Part shown: piece after piece, positions 35,929 to 43,912 of the stretch
Layout of the letters: each line of letters opens with the position of its first letter
Numbering within the stretch: the stretch's first letter is position 1
Assembly: GCF_023702065.1 (NCBI RefSeq)
Contig: NZ_QFDM01000001.1
Coordinates: forward strand, 124,001-188,000
DNA from: Methanoculleus oceani
GTDB lineage: Archaea > Halobacteriota > Methanomicrobia > Methanomicrobiales > Methanoculleaceae
Direction: 5' to 3'
Length of the DNA stretch: 64,000 nucleotides
The notes under the pieces: generated by a model
What the model was told of the DNA's origin: nothing
The model's input: only the letters and a program-made list of their open reading frames with translations
Database searches by the model: none
Position numbers and translations under genes: made by a program

Positions 35929-36347
35929 CCCTCGACCGGTATGGTGGTGAGTTTCACCGCCTCAACGCCCTTCTGCGCCATCAGTCTCTCGGTAATATCC
36001 TTCAGTACGGCTCCGTCCCCCCGGATCAGGATCACTTCGAGGCACTTGTTCTGGGTCACGTGCGAATGAAGGGATGCCTGGATGTTATGGGCGTACTGGT
36101 GCTGTATCTCGGTGAGCGTCTGGAGCAGCCCCCGCTGGTCATGGTCGTAGACCATGGTGATGACGCCCTGGCGCTCCCCTTTTACATCGGATATCCACTG
36201 GTAGTGGGTGATGTAACTCCGTATTGAATCCCGTATCCCTTCGGATCGGGAAGAGTATCCCCTGAGGCTCAGGATCTCGTCGAATTTATCGAGAAGGTTC
36301 TTGGGTAGAGAGATCCCGATACGTGAAAGTTCGGTATCACCTGACAT
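35925..36347 (-). CDS. nikR: Nickel-responsive regulator NikR
   Basis: A 140-aa ribbon-helix-helix repressor that senses Ni(II). The N-terminal DNA-binding strand-helix is SRIGISLPKNLLDKFDEIL. The ACT-like metal domain has the ligands in HQYAHNIQASLHSHVTQNKCLEV (H, HxH, C). I prefer ATG 36347 because a TATA box lies at 36381-36390, which puts earlier in-frame ATGs (36365, 36377, 36416) upstream of or at the transcript start. Methanogens need much nickel for F430 and hydrogenase, so this probably controls Ni transport. Confidence 0.93.
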   Translation of the reverse strand: MSGDTELSRIGISLPKNLLDKFDEILSLRGYSSRSEGIRDSIRSYITHYQWISDVKGERQGVITMVYDHDQRGLLQTLTEIQHQYAHNIQASLHSHVTQNKCLEVILIRGDGAVLKDITERLMAQKGVEAVKLTTIPVEG

Positions 36348-36380
36348 GTTGCGATCAGTTTCCATATCTCTATTCATGGG

Positions 36381-36390
36381 GTATAAATTT
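36381..36390 (-). promoter_or_regulatory. TATA box of nikR
   Basis: On the minus strand AAATTTATAC is preceded by further AT-rich sequence. The predicted transcription start near 36360 leaves a short leader before ATG 36347, and this decides the start-codon choice for nikR. Confidence 0.45.
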
Positions 36391-36557
36391 TCGCTAACAT
36401 CCAGGGTATTATTCACACTTCGTATGCCACCCGGGCGGCAGCAAACGGGAGATCGCCCGGGTGCGCTATAAAAACGGGGCCGCCGACAGAAACGTAATCC
36501 CTACTGATTATGTATAAGTAGTGTCACTATATATTGGATAAGGAGGTTCGAAAACTT

Positions 36558-37793
36558 TTGCGAGATGCATTCATTCCCGGTGTCAATATTGGGCTCGTGG
36601 GTCATGTCGATCACGGCAAGACCACTCTGGTCAGCGCGCTGACCGGTACCTGGACAGACAGGCACAGCGAGGAGATCAAGCGCGGCATCTCCATCCGGCT
36701 TGGCTACGCGGATACAACTTTTTACAAATGTGAGGGGTGCAAGGGGGCAGAGGCTTATACCTCCCATCCGGAATGCCCGAACTGCGGAGAGAAGGCAGTC
36801 CCGTTCCGGACAGTCTCGTTCGTCGACGCCCCCGGCCACGAGACGCTGATGGCGACGATGCTCTCCGGCTCCGCGCTGATGGACGGCGCGATGCTCGTTA
36901 TCGCTGCAAACGAGGTCTGCCCGCAGCCCCAGACCAAGGAGCACCTGATGGCGCTCGAGTTGATCGGCATCAAGAAGATCATTATCGTCCAGAACAAGAT
37001 CGACGTGGTCACCCAGGCCGAGGCACTGGAGCACTACAAGCAGATCAAGCGGTTCATCAAGGGCACCATTGCCGAGAACGCACCCATCATCCCGGTCTCC
37101 GCGCAGAAAGGAGTCAATATCGGCGCCCTTATCCAGACCCTTGATACGATCATCCCGGAACCCGTTCGCAACCCGGATGTCGACCCGTTGCTGCTCGTCG
37201 CACGATCGTTCGATGTCAACAAACCCGGCTGCAGCTGGCGGGACGTGAAGGGCGGCGTCATCGGGGGCTCGCTCATCCGGGGAATCCTGCGTGAGGGGGA
37301 CGATATCGAGATCCGCCCCGGCCGACAGGTTCAGATCGAGAACCGGACGAAGTGGGAGCCGGTCGAGACGAAGATCACCTCCATCTACGCCGGTAAGATC
37401 AGCGTGACCGAAGCGGCGCCCGGAGGCCTTCTCGGCGTCGCGACGAAACTCGATCCGGCACTGACGAAGAGCGACGCCCTCGCCGGACAGGTGGCCGGGC
37501 TCGCGGGGAAACTGCCGCCGGTCTGGGAGCGGCTGAAGTTCGACGTCACGCTCATGGACCGGGTGGTCGGCGCGGACAGCGAGCAGATCATCGAGCCCTT
37601 GAAGCATAAAGAGCCGCTGATGCTCTCGGTCGGTACCGCCGTCACCGTCGGCGTGATCGTGAACACGAAGAAGAACCAGGTGGAGGTCCAGCTGAAACGG
37701 GCGGTCTGCGCGGAGGTCGGCGCACGGATCGCCATCAGCAGGCAGGTCGGCGGACGATGGCGGCTGATCGGCATGGGTGTTCTGGTCGAGTGA
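36558..37793 (+). CDS. eif2g: Translation initiation factor aIF2 gamma subunit
   Basis: GTPase that delivers initiator Met-tRNA to the small subunit, 411 aa. G1 is [13 protein letters not shown]3 is DAPGHE, and G4 is QNKID; the zinc knuckle is [20 protein letters not shown]. The track from TTG 36534 is open, but a perfect ribosome binding site AGGAGGT (36541-36547) is spaced correctly for in-frame TTG 36558. That gives [16 protein letters not shown] and the usual 411-residue length, so I start there. The PIN-domain gene overlaps its stop (GTGA). Confidence 0.93.
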   Translation: MRDAFIPGVNIGLVGHVDHGKTTLVSALTGTWTDRHSEEIKRGISIRLGYADTTFYKCEGCKGAEAYTSHPECPNCGEKAVPFRTVSFVDAPGHETLMATMLSGSALMDGAMLVIAANEVCPQPQTKEHLMALELIGIKKIIIVQNKIDVVTQAEALEHYKQIKRFIKGTIAENAPIIPVSAQKGVNIGALIQTLDTIIPEPVRNPDVDPLLLVARSFDVNKPGCSWRDVKGGVIGGSLIRGILREGDDIEIRPGRQVQIENRTKWEPVETKITSIYAGKISVTEAAPGGLLGVATKLDPALTKSDALAGQVAGLAGKLPPVWERLKFDVTLMDRVVGADSEQIIEPLKHKEPLMLSVGTAVTVGVIVNTKKNQVEVQLKRAVCAEVGARIAISRQVGGRWRLIGMGVLVE

Positions 37794-38170
37794 GGGTACT
37801 CCTCGACACGAACGCCCTCCTGATGCCGGCCCAGTTCGGGATCGACCTGTACGGCGAGCTCATGGCCCTCTTTGGGGACTTCGAACCTATAACGCTCGAA
37901 GAGGTGGTCGGCGAGCTCTCCGGGCTCGCCCGTGGGCGCGGCCGCGATGCGGCTGCCGCCCGCGTGGGCCTCGCGATGGCCCGGCGCTCGACGGTCGTGT
38001 CGAGCGGGAGTACCGCAGAACGTGTGGACGACCGGGTGATCGAGTACGCCCGACGGGAAGGATGCACCGTGGTGACGAATGATCGGGAACTCCGGAACGC
38101 TCTCCTTGATGAGGGAATCGACGTTGTGTCGATGCGCAGAGAGCGAACACTGGAGCTGATGAGGGGTTAG
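37790..38170 (+). CDS. PIN-domain protein, Fcf1/Utp24-like
   Basis: A 126-aa PIN-fold putative nuclease. It has [12 protein letters not shown] (first acidic residue), the conserved Glu in [10 protein letters not shown], and [16 protein letters not shown] (third acidic cluster). It starts with GTG at the aIF2-gamma stop. This linkage with aIF2-gamma and Rpo7 is common in euryarchaea and suggests rRNA processing, not a VapC toxin; no antitoxin gene is present. Confidence 0.82.
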   Translation: MRVLLDTNALLMPAQFGIDLYGELMALFGDFEPITLEEVVGELSGLARGRGRDAAAARVGLAMARRSTVVSSGSTAERVDDRVIEYARREGCTVVTNDRELRNALLDEGIDVVSMRRERTLELMRG

Positions 38171-38177
38171 TGAAACC

Positions 38178-38747
38178 ATGTACTATAAGATGACGCTGGA
38201 GGACAAGGTGCGCGTTCCGCCGCACCGCCTCGGGGAAGACCTGGAGAAGGTTATTCTCAACGTACTGCAGGAACAGCTGGAGGGCAGCATCGCAAAGGAG
38301 ATCGGTATCTTCATTGCGGTCACGAAGATTCTCAACGTCGGCGAGGGGGAGTTGATCCCCGGAGACGGTGCGGTCTACTATGACGTCAGGTTCGAGGCGG
38401 CAGTGCTCCGCCTGGCGCTCCAGGAAGTGATCGAGGGCGAGGTGGTGGAGACGACGAGTTTCGGCGCCTTCATCAGCCTCGGGCCCATCGACGCCATGCT
38501 CCACGTGAGCCAGATATCGGACGAATACATCAACTACGACGAGAAGAACGGCAGGCTGATCTGCCAGGACTCGAAGCGGTCCATCGCCGTCGGCGACGGT
38601 GTCCGGGCCCGGATCGTCGCGCTCTCGTTGAACGAGCGCGAGCCGAGAGAGAGCAAGATCGGCCTCACCATGCGGCAGTCGGGGCTTGGAACTTTGACCT
38701 GGCTGGAAGAGGAACTCGAAGAAGAGAAGAGGAAAGGAGCGGCATAA
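38178..38747 (+). CDS. rpo7: DNA-directed RNA polymerase subunit Rpo7 (RpoE')
   Basis: Stalk subunit of the archaeal RNA polymerase, 189 aa. The N-terminal RNP-like domain begins MYYKMTLEDKVRVPPHRLGED. The C-terminal S1/OB domain contains VVETTSFGAFISLGPIDAMLHVSQISD. It is followed 1 nt later by spt4, the standard archaeal order. Confidence 0.96.
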   Translation: MYYKMTLEDKVRVPPHRLGEDLEKVILNVLQEQLEGSIAKEIGIFIAVTKILNVGEGELIPGDGAVYYDVRFEAAVLRLALQEVIEGEVVETTSFGAFISLGPIDAMLHVSQISDEYINYDEKNGRLICQDSKRSIAVGDGVRARIVALSLNEREPRESKIGLTMRQSGLGTLTWLEEELEEEKRKGAA

Positions 38748-38748
38748 C

Positions 38749-38949
38749 ATGGTCGTCCGTAAGAAGGTGGTCCGGGTCTGTCGCGAGTGCCACCGGGTCG
38801 TCGAAGGGGAGAGTTGCGTGGTCTGCGGCACGGCCAACCTGAGCGAAGACTGGGCGGGCTACGTCGTGATCATCGATCCGGAACACTCGGAGATCGCAAA
38901 GAAGATGAACATCACCATGGCCGGCCGGTACGCGCTGAAGGTTCGTTGA
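38749..38949 (+). CDS. spt4: Transcription elongation factor Spt4 (RpoE'')
   Basis: A 66-aa zinc protein that partners Spt5 in processive transcription. The zinc ligands are CRECHRV and CVVCGT; the C-terminal part is [23 protein letters not shown]. Its stop shares a base with the next ATG (TGATG). Confidence 0.95.
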   Translation: MVVRKKVVRVCRECHRVVEGESCVVCGTANLSEDWAGYVVIIDPEHSEIAKKMNITMAGRYALKVR

Positions 38950-39434
38950 TGCTCCGGCTTCCCGAAGCGCACCGGGATCTCTTCAAAAAGCCGTTCGGCA
39001 CCCTATACGGGAATATCGACGAACTCCTCCCACGGCTTGAAGGCCGGGCAGTCTACGCCGTCGGGGACGTGGTGACCCACAACCTCCTCGCCGCGGGGGT
39101 CGTCCCGGATATCGCCATCATCGACGGCTATACGATGCGCATGCCCTGCACCCGTTCACCCCTGCTCCGGGCGCGACGGCTGACGGTGAAGAACCCTCCC
39201 GGCACGATCACCGGCGAACTTGAGGACGCGATCGGGGAGATCGTCCGGAACCCTCCCGGGGTGATCTTCGTCGACGGCGAGGAAGATCTTGCAGTCATCC
39301 CGCTCGTCCTCGCCGCGCCCACCGGAGCGGCCGTCCTCTACGGCCAGCCGGGAGAGGGGGTCGTCCTCCGGCTCGTTGATGCGCCGGCGAAGCAGGAGGC
39401 CACGTCTATGCTGAATGTTTTCGTGCGCGAGTGA
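38949..39434 (+). CDS. GTP-dependent dephospho-CoA kinase (DUF359)
   Basis: A 161-aa protein of the family shown in Thermococcus to phosphorylate dephospho-CoA using GTP, the last step of coenzyme A synthesis. Conserved segments are [58 protein letters not shown] and YGQPGEGVV. It is coupled to spt4. In related genomes rps24e normally follows; here an IS element intervenes. Confidence 0.9.
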   Translation: MLRLPEAHRDLFKKPFGTLYGNIDELLPRLEGRAVYAVGDVVTHNLLAAGVVPDIAIIDGYTMRMPCTRSPLLRARRLTVKNPPGTITGELEDAIGEIVRNPPGVIFVDGEEDLAVIPLVLAAPTGAAVLYGQPGEGVVLRLVDAPAKQEATSMLNVFVRE

Positions 39435-39600
39435 GGGATGCGGTGAAACCCGTTCCCGCGCTCCATCCCAGAGTGTGAACTACCCCCCGCTTACGCAGGG
39501 GGCTTCCTGCGAGTGTCCGGGTCTCTCAGGGATTGCCAGACCTGTTTGTCGCAGATTACCAGCAAAGTGCCGGTAGCCCGTCCACAGGGCATTCTGTGAT
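39435..39600 (-). ncRNA. Probable omega-RNA (TnpB guide RNA) at the tnpB 3' end
   Basis: TnpB nucleases use an RNA made from the 3' end of tnpB and the element's right end, with the adjacent chromosomal bases as guide. The hairpin at 39484-39502 on the minus strand sits in the expected place. The boundaries are approximate and the call rests on family knowledge plus this hairpin; no expression evidence is available. Confidence 0.35.
39442..39510. repeat. TnpB-element flank repeat, left copy with hairpin
   Basis: It runs from GGTGAAACCC to GGCTTCCTGC. The 3' part folds as CCCCCGC-TTAC-GCAGGGGG (39484-39502), typical of the end next to the tnpB stop codon in IS605-type elements. The last tnpB codons and stop lie inside it. 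The second copy is at 40807-40872. Confidence 0.6.
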
Positions 39601-40739
39601 AGGAACCTGACCATGATGTTGACCGCACTGTTTCGGTCGCGATCCAGGGTGTTCCCGCATTCACATGTCATCACTCGTTTCCAGAGCGGCATCTCATGAA
39701 GCGCCCCACAGACACAACAGGTTTTGGTCGTGTTCTGTTCATCGACTGTTATTACTCTCTTACCTGCAAGGGCTGCCTTGTAGGTTAAAAGTCCGATGAA
39801 CCTTGATAGGTGTCCCGTGTTCTGGGTGGAGCGGTTGAGCCCGGGGGTGGCCTGCCAGGATCGGGGCATCTGTTTCACGCTCAGATCCCCGACGAGGATC
39901 GTGGCGGCCCGGGTGTTCGCAATGAGTTTCTTGCTCGCTTTGTGCTGGAAGTCTTTGAGCTGGTTGCTCTGTTTCCGTTCGCACTTCCGCTTGAGTTGAT
40001 TCAGCTTTCGCCACTTCCGGCTCTTCTTCTTACAGTGGTCCCTTCGGGCCTGCAACTCAGCGATCGGGGTTTTCCAGTACCTGTCGGGACGAGCCAGGGG
40101 GACCTCGATGAACTTCCCATGACTGTTCACCCCGACGTGTCTGGTGACCCCCAGATCAAACGCCTGATAGAGGCTGTTGTCACGGTACTCCTGCTGAGGC
40201 TGGACTTCGTGAACAATGGATATGTAGTATGCTCCTTTGAGGTCGTCGTGGAACAGATCAACCTGTTTGGCGCTGGAGAAATGAACCCCTTCGGGGAGGG
40301 CGAAAGACAGGGGAACCGTGTTGTAGAAGTGGGAGAATCGGATCTGGACACCCTTGAACGTGAACCCGCTCTGGTTGTAGCGCAGCGTACAAAAGTGATC
40401 CTTACCCTTAAATCCTGGAGGGTTTGCGTCCACATCCCCGGCCTGTCGCAGGGCAAAGAACGACCTGAAATTGTCGTCCAGAGACTTCAATGTAGTCTGG
40501 AGCACCTTAGAGTAAACCCATCGGTACTCTGGATACTTCTTCTTCAACGCAGGAAGAGCTTTCGCCTGCTGCACATACCCGATATGCTGCTTATCGGGTC
40601 GATCCTTGTTCTCCTGATAGTTCCGCAACCGATCAGCAAGCGCAAAATTGTAGACTAACCGGCACTTCTCGGAGAGATGCCAGAGCACGTCCTCCTGTTC
40701 GGGCGTGACCTGAATCTTGATCTTCGTGGTAACGTACAT
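39480..40739 (-). CDS. tnpB: TnpB, RNA-guided nuclease/transposon protein (OrfB)
   Basis: A full-length 419-aa TnpB. The RuvC-type catalytic residues are present: Asp in QAFDLGVTRHVGVN, Glu in VITVDEQNTTKT, and Asp in LDRDRNSAVNIM. The zinc finger lies between the last two (CCVCGALHEMP, MTCECGN). The N-terminal MYVTTKIKIQVTPEQEDVL is the usual start. No frameshift is visible, so it may be active. Confidence 0.94.
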   Translation of the reverse strand: MYVTTKIKIQVTPEQEDVLWHLSEKCRLVYNFALADRLRNYQENKDRPDKQHIGYVQQAKALPALKKKYPEYRWVYSKVLQTTLKSLDDNFRSFFALRQAGDVDANPPGFKGKDHFCTLRYNQSGFTFKGVQIRFSHFYNTVPLSFALPEGVHFSSAKQVDLFHDDLKGAYYISIVHEVQPQQEYRDNSLYQAFDLGVTRHVGVNSHGKFIEVPLARPDRYWKTPIAELQARRDHCKKKSRKWRKLNQLKRKCERKQSNQLKDFQHKASKKLIANTRAATILVGDLSVKQMPRSWQATPGLNRSTQNTGHLSRFIGLLTYKAALAGKRVITVDEQNTTKTCCVCGALHEMPLWKRVMTCECGNTLDRDRNSAVNIMVRFLSQNALWTGYRHFAGNLRQTGLAIPERPGHSQEAPCVSGG

Positions 40740-40806
40740 CGGGAGCTCTCCTGCCGGTTATCACGTTAATTTTTGACATACTTCGGCATAATGAATAGCC
40801 GCGCGG

Positions 40807-40872
40807 GGTGAAGGTGAATCCAACATTTGGGCGCCGCTCCCATCCCCCAGCGTGCGCAGGGAGGCTTCCCGC
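40807..40872. repeat. TnpB-element flank repeat, right copy (solo end)
   Basis: GGTGAAGGTGAATCC runs to GGCTTCCCGC, with CCCCCAGCGTGCGCAGGGAGG near its end. It matches the 39442-39510 copy in order and orientation (GGTGAA, CGCTCCCATCC, C5 stem, GCAGGG-GGCTTCC-GC). It is a second element end with no tnpB of its own and lies just outside the tnpB start. Confidence 0.55.
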
Positions 40873-40894
40873 TCTACCCCTTCAACCCCCACAG

Positions 40895-40907
40895 AGTATA
40901 AATAAAC
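40895..40907 (+). promoter_or_regulatory. TATA box for rps24e
   Basis: AGTATAAATAAAC is centred about 33 nt before the rps24e ATG (40934). It lies between the element's right flank repeat and the gene, so the ribosomal genes keep a promoter despite the insertion. Confidence 0.55.
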
Positions 40908-40933
40908 CCCCAAACAATATTTTAGGGATATCG

Positions 40934-41227
40934 ATGGACTTCGAAATTACCCGTGATGTGAGGAACGAGGTGTTGAGCAGGCGTGAGGTTTCGTTTACTC
41001 TCACCTTCGACGGACCGACGCCCTCGCGGAAGAGCATTCAGGAGAAGCTCGCCGCGTTGCAGAACAAGGATGTGAACCTCGTCGTGCTGGACCTTGAGCG
41101 GACCCGGTTCGGGAAGATGGAACTTCTCGGCCGTGCCCGGATCTACGACGACGAGGAGACCAAGAAGTCGACCGAGCGGGAGTACCTGCTCAAGCGCGGC
41201 GAGCCGAAGGCCGAGAGCGAGGCGTGA
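40934..41227 (+). CDS. rps24e: 30S ribosomal protein S24e
   Basis: Archaeal/eukaryotic-type small-subunit protein, 97 aa. It begins [19 protein letters not shown] and has the conserved [18 protein letters not shown] and [21 protein letters not shown] 40934 follows AGGGAT. rps27ae starts 5 nt later. Confidence 0.95.
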   Translation: MDFEITRDVRNEVLSRREVSFTLTFDGPTPSRKSIQEKLAALQNKDVNLVVLDLERTRFGKMELLGRARIYDDEETKKSTEREYLLKRGEPKAESEA

Positions 41228-41232
41228 GAAGC

Positions 41233-41388
41233 ATGGCGGTCAAGAGACACGAGTGCTACGAAGTCAAGGGCGATGCGGCGGTTCTGCAGAAGCGGCACTG
41301 CCCCCGGTGCGGCCCCGGCGTACTGATGGCCGAGCACAAGGACCGGGTGGCCTGCGGCAAGTGCGGCTACACCGAGTTCCAGAAGTAG
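41233..41388 (+). CDS. rps27ae: 30S ribosomal protein S27ae
   Basis: A 51-aa zinc ribbon protein: [14 protein letters not shown], then CPRCGPGV and CGKCGYTEF supply the four Zn cysteines. The ATG is at 41233 and the TAG ends at 41388. It forms an operon with rps24e. Confidence 0.93.
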   Translation: MAVKRHECYEVKGDAAVLQKRHCPRCGPGVLMAEHKDRVACGKCGYTEFQK

Positions 41389-41415
41389 GTCCTCACCCCC
41401 TGATACCAATACGGT

Positions 41416-41451
41416 CCCGGCCACGGTTTACAGGCCGGGGCCGGTCTTTTT
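41416..41451 (+). terminator. Hairpin and T-run after rps27ae
   Basis: CCCGGCC (41416-41422) pairs with GGCCGGG (41433-41439) around a 10-nt loop, followed by T5 at 41447-41451. It resembles an intrinsic terminator and separates the ribosomal genes from kae1-bud32. Confidence 0.55.
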
Positions 41452-41501
41452 CGTAACGTGACGAACGGAACGATCGGGACGAACGGAGCGATACCTGTTT
41501 T

Positions 41502-43085
41502 ATGTCTGATATAACACTCGATGACGGGCTGGTGCTGGGTCTCGAGGGGACCGCGTGGAACCTCAGTGCCGCCCTCTTCGGGGAAGACCTGGTCGCCCTC
41601 CACTCGTCGCCCTACGTCCCGCCGAAGGGAGGAATCCACCCGAGGGAGGCCGCGCAGCATCACGCCTCGGCAATGAAGGAGGTCGTCTCCCGGGTGCTCA
41701 CGGAGCCGGAGCGTATCCGGGCCGTCGCCTTCTCCCAGGGGCCCGGGCTCGGCCCATCGCTGCGGACGGTGGCGACCGCCGCACGAGCCCTCTCGATCGC
41801 CCTCGGCGTGCCGCTCGTCGGCGTCAATCACTGCGTGGCGCACGTCGAGATCGGGAGGTGGGCAACGGGGTTTTCCGACCCGGTCGTCCTGTATGCGAGC
41901 GGCGCGAACACGCAGGTGCTCGGCTACTTAAACGGCCGGTACCGGATATTCGGGGAGACGCTGGATATCGGCCTCGGGAACGCGCTCGACAAGTTCGCCC
42001 GGAGCCACGACCTCCCGCACCCGGGCGGTCCGGTCATCGAGACCCTTGCACGGCAGGGAGACTATATCGAACTTCCTTACACGGTGAAAGGGATGGACCT
42101 CGCCTTCTCCGGGCTCGTCAGCGCCGCCCAGGAGAGCAACGCGAAGCTCGAGGACGTCTGCTTCGGCCTGCAGGAGACTGCGTTTGCAATGTGCGTCGAG
42201 GTGACGGAGCGGGCGCTCGCGCATGCCGGCAAGGACGAGGTGCTGCTGGTCGGCGGGGTCGGTGCGAACGGGCGGCTGCAGGAGATGCTCGAGGTCATGT
42301 GCGAAGAGCGGGGAGCGGCGTTTGCCGTCCCGGAGCGGACCTACCTCGGCGACAACGGCGCGATGATCGCCTACACGGGCAAGATCATGCTGGAGCACGG
42401 CGCCGTGCTCTCCCTCGAGGAGTCGCAGATCCGCCCGGGCTACCGGGCGGATGAGGTTGAAGTCGCCTGGCGGACGGAGCCCGGCGAGATCTTTGCCGCC
42501 GCCCCGCACGAGGACGGCGTCGCCCGGGGCGCCGAGGCGGTCGTGGAGATCGGGGAGGAGCGGGTGGTCAAGCGCCGGACGAGCAAGCGCTACCGGAACC
42601 CGGGTCTCGATCGGCGACTGATCGCGGAGCGGACCCGGGCCGAGGCCCGCCTGATCGCGGCGGCGAGGCGGGCAGGCGTCCCCACCCCGGTGATCCGGGA
42701 CGTCACCGCGGATACGATCGTCATGGAGCGCGTCGCGGGAGAGGTGCTGAAGTACGTTGCCACGCCGGAGAACATCTACCTCGCGGGTGAGGCGGTCGGG
42801 AGGCTGCACGGAGCGGGGATCGTTCACGGCGACCTGACGACGAGCAACATGATCGTCCGCGACGGCCAGTGCGTCCTGATCGACTTCGGGCTTGCGTCGA
42901 CGTCCTCAGAGGTCGAGAGCCGCGGGGTCGACCTCCACGTATTCTTCCAGACGCTCGAGAGCACGACGGAGAACTTCGGGGAGTTGAAGGAGGCCTTTAT
43001 CAGGGGATACGCGGGCGTGTTCCGGGGGGCGGATGAGGTCCTCTCCCGGGAGCATGAGGTCGAACTGCGGGGGCGCTACCTGTGA
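41502..43085 (+). CDS. kae1: Kae1-Bud32 fusion: tRNA threonylcarbamoyladenosine synthase and associated kinase/ATPase
   Basis: Two KEOPS subunits in one 527-aa chain, making t6A37 in ANN-decoding tRNAs. The Kae1 part (residues 1-325) shows the metal histidines in GVNHCVAHVEIGR and LVGGVGANGRLQEML. The Bud32 kinase part (from about residue 345) has GIVHGDLTTSNMIV and VLIDFGLAS. The fusion is typical of methanogens and halophiles. The ITPase gene overlaps its end by 4 nt. Confidence 0.95.
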   Translation: MSDITLDDGLVLGLEGTAWNLSAALFGEDLVALHSSPYVPPKGGIHPREAAQHHASAMKEVVSRVLTEPERIRAVAFSQGPGLGPSLRTVATAARALSIALGVPLVGVNHCVAHVEIGRWATGFSDPVVLYASGANTQVLGYLNGRYRIFGETLDIGLGNALDKFARSHDLPHPGGPVIETLARQGDYIELPYTVKGMDLAFSGLVSAAQESNAKLEDVCFGLQETAFAMCVEVTERALAHAGKDEVLLVGGVGANGRLQEMLEVMCEERGAAFAVPERTYLGDNGAMIAYTGKIMLEHGAVLSLEESQIRPGYRADEVEVAWRTEPGEIFAAAPHEDGVARGAEAVVEIGEERVVKRRTSKRYRNPGLDRRLIAERTRAEARLIAAARRAGVPTPVIRDVTADTIVMERVAGEVLKYVATPENIYLAGEAVGRLHGAGIVHGDLTTSNMIVRDGQCVLIDFGLASTSSEVESRGVDLHVFFQTLESTTENFGELKEAFIRGYAGVFRGADEVLSREHEVELRGRYL

Positions 43086-43660
43086 GGCTCGCGGTGGTGA
43101 CGAGCAACGCCAACAAGGCGCGGGAGGTGGCGGCCTACTTTGCGGGGGTGCTGGAGGTCGAGCACGTCCCGCTCGAGTGTCCGGAGTACCGCCACGACGA
43201 TGTGGGAGAGATCGCCCGGGCGAAGGCGGAGTTCGCCTACCAAACGCTCTCTCGCCCGCTGATCGTCGACGACACCGGCCTTTTCGTCGACGCGCTCCGT
43301 GGGTTCCCCGGGCCGTACGCCGCCTACGTCCACGACACCATCGGCAACGCGGGGGTTCTGAAGCTCATGGAGGGTGTCGAGGACCGGAGCGCCCACTTCG
43401 AGACGGCGATCGCGTTCGCGCGCGAGGACGGCATCAGGATCTTCCGGGGAATCCTCCCGGGGACACTCGTCGCCCCCCGGGGTGAGGGCGGGTTCGGCTA
43501 CGACCCGATCTTCGAGCACGCCGGGCGGACGCTCGCCGAGATCCCGCTTGCCGAGAAGAGCCGGATCTCTCATCGGGCGCGGGCGCTCGAGGCGTTCCGC
43601 GCCTGGGTCGAACGGGCGGCCAAAGAAGGCAGAACTGTTAATAGTAGCAAGAACGAATAG
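43082..43660 (+). CDS. XTP/dITP diphosphatase (RdgB/HAM1 family)
   Basis: Removes deaminated purine nucleotides (ITP, dITP, XTP) from the pool, 192 aa. It begins with GTG 43082 at [20 protein letters not shown]. Conserved parts are [35 protein letters not shown] and [12 protein letters not shown]. It overlaps kae1-bud32 by 4 nt. Confidence 0.93.
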   Translation: MRLAVVTSNANKAREVAAYFAGVLEVEHVPLECPEYRHDDVGEIARAKAEFAYQTLSRPLIVDDTGLFVDALRGFPGPYAAYVHDTIGNAGVLKLMEGVEDRSAHFETAIAFAREDGIRIFRGILPGTLVAPRGEGGFGYDPIFEHAGRTLAEIPLAEKSRISHRARALEAFRAWVERAAKEGRTVNSSKNE

Positions 43661-43688
43661 TACCAAACTGACAAGTGGTGTTTTCAAC

Positions 43689-43835
43689 ATGGCAAGATTT
43701 CCCGAAGCTGAAGCACGTCTGCTCAACGTAAAGATCTGTATGAAATGCAACGCCAGGAACGCAATCCGCGCGACCCGCTGCCGCAAATGCGGCTCCGACG
43801 AACTCCGCGCCAAGTCCAAGGAACGGAAGGCGTAA
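43689..43835 (+). CDS. rpl40e: 50S ribosomal protein L40e
   Basis: A 48-aa zinc-binding ribosomal protein. It begins [20 protein letters not shown], with the second cysteine pair in [12 protein letters not shown]. It lies 28 nt after the ITPase gene. An upstream segment with GTTAATAGTA could act as a weak promoter. Confidence 0.92.
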   Translation: MARFPEAEARLLNVKICMKCNARNAIRATRCRKCGSDELRAKSKERKA

Positions 43836-43871
43836 CGCACCCGGCCGCGCAGAGGCGGTCCCGGCATACTC

Positions 43872-43877
43872 TTTTTT
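43872..43877 (+). terminator. T6 run after rpl40e
   Basis: TTTTTT follows CGGCATACTC about 36 nt after the rpl40e stop, before the convergent BLES03-like gene. U-rich runs of this kind terminate archaeal transcription. Confidence 0.4.
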
Positions 43878-43912
43878 GCGCAGGTTATGGGTGAGCGGGA
43901 GCGCCCCGCCGT

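Larger units (their letters stand above)
39435..40885 (-). mobile_element. IS200/IS605-family element carrying tnpB only
   Basis: A tnpB-only (IS1341-type) insertion between the DUF359 gene and rps24e. No tnpA transposase is present, so it would depend on a tnpA elsewhere. Both flanks carry a related 66-69 bp motif in the same orientation (39442-39510 and 40807-40872), each ending in a hairpin followed by GGCTTCC. Exact ends cannot be fixed without an empty-site comparison. Confidence 0.75.

Noticed and set aside
37790-38170. PIN gene as a VapC toxin
   Set aside because: There is no antitoxin gene; the fixed place between aIF2-gamma and rpo7 fits the Fcf1-like housekeeping PIN proteins better.
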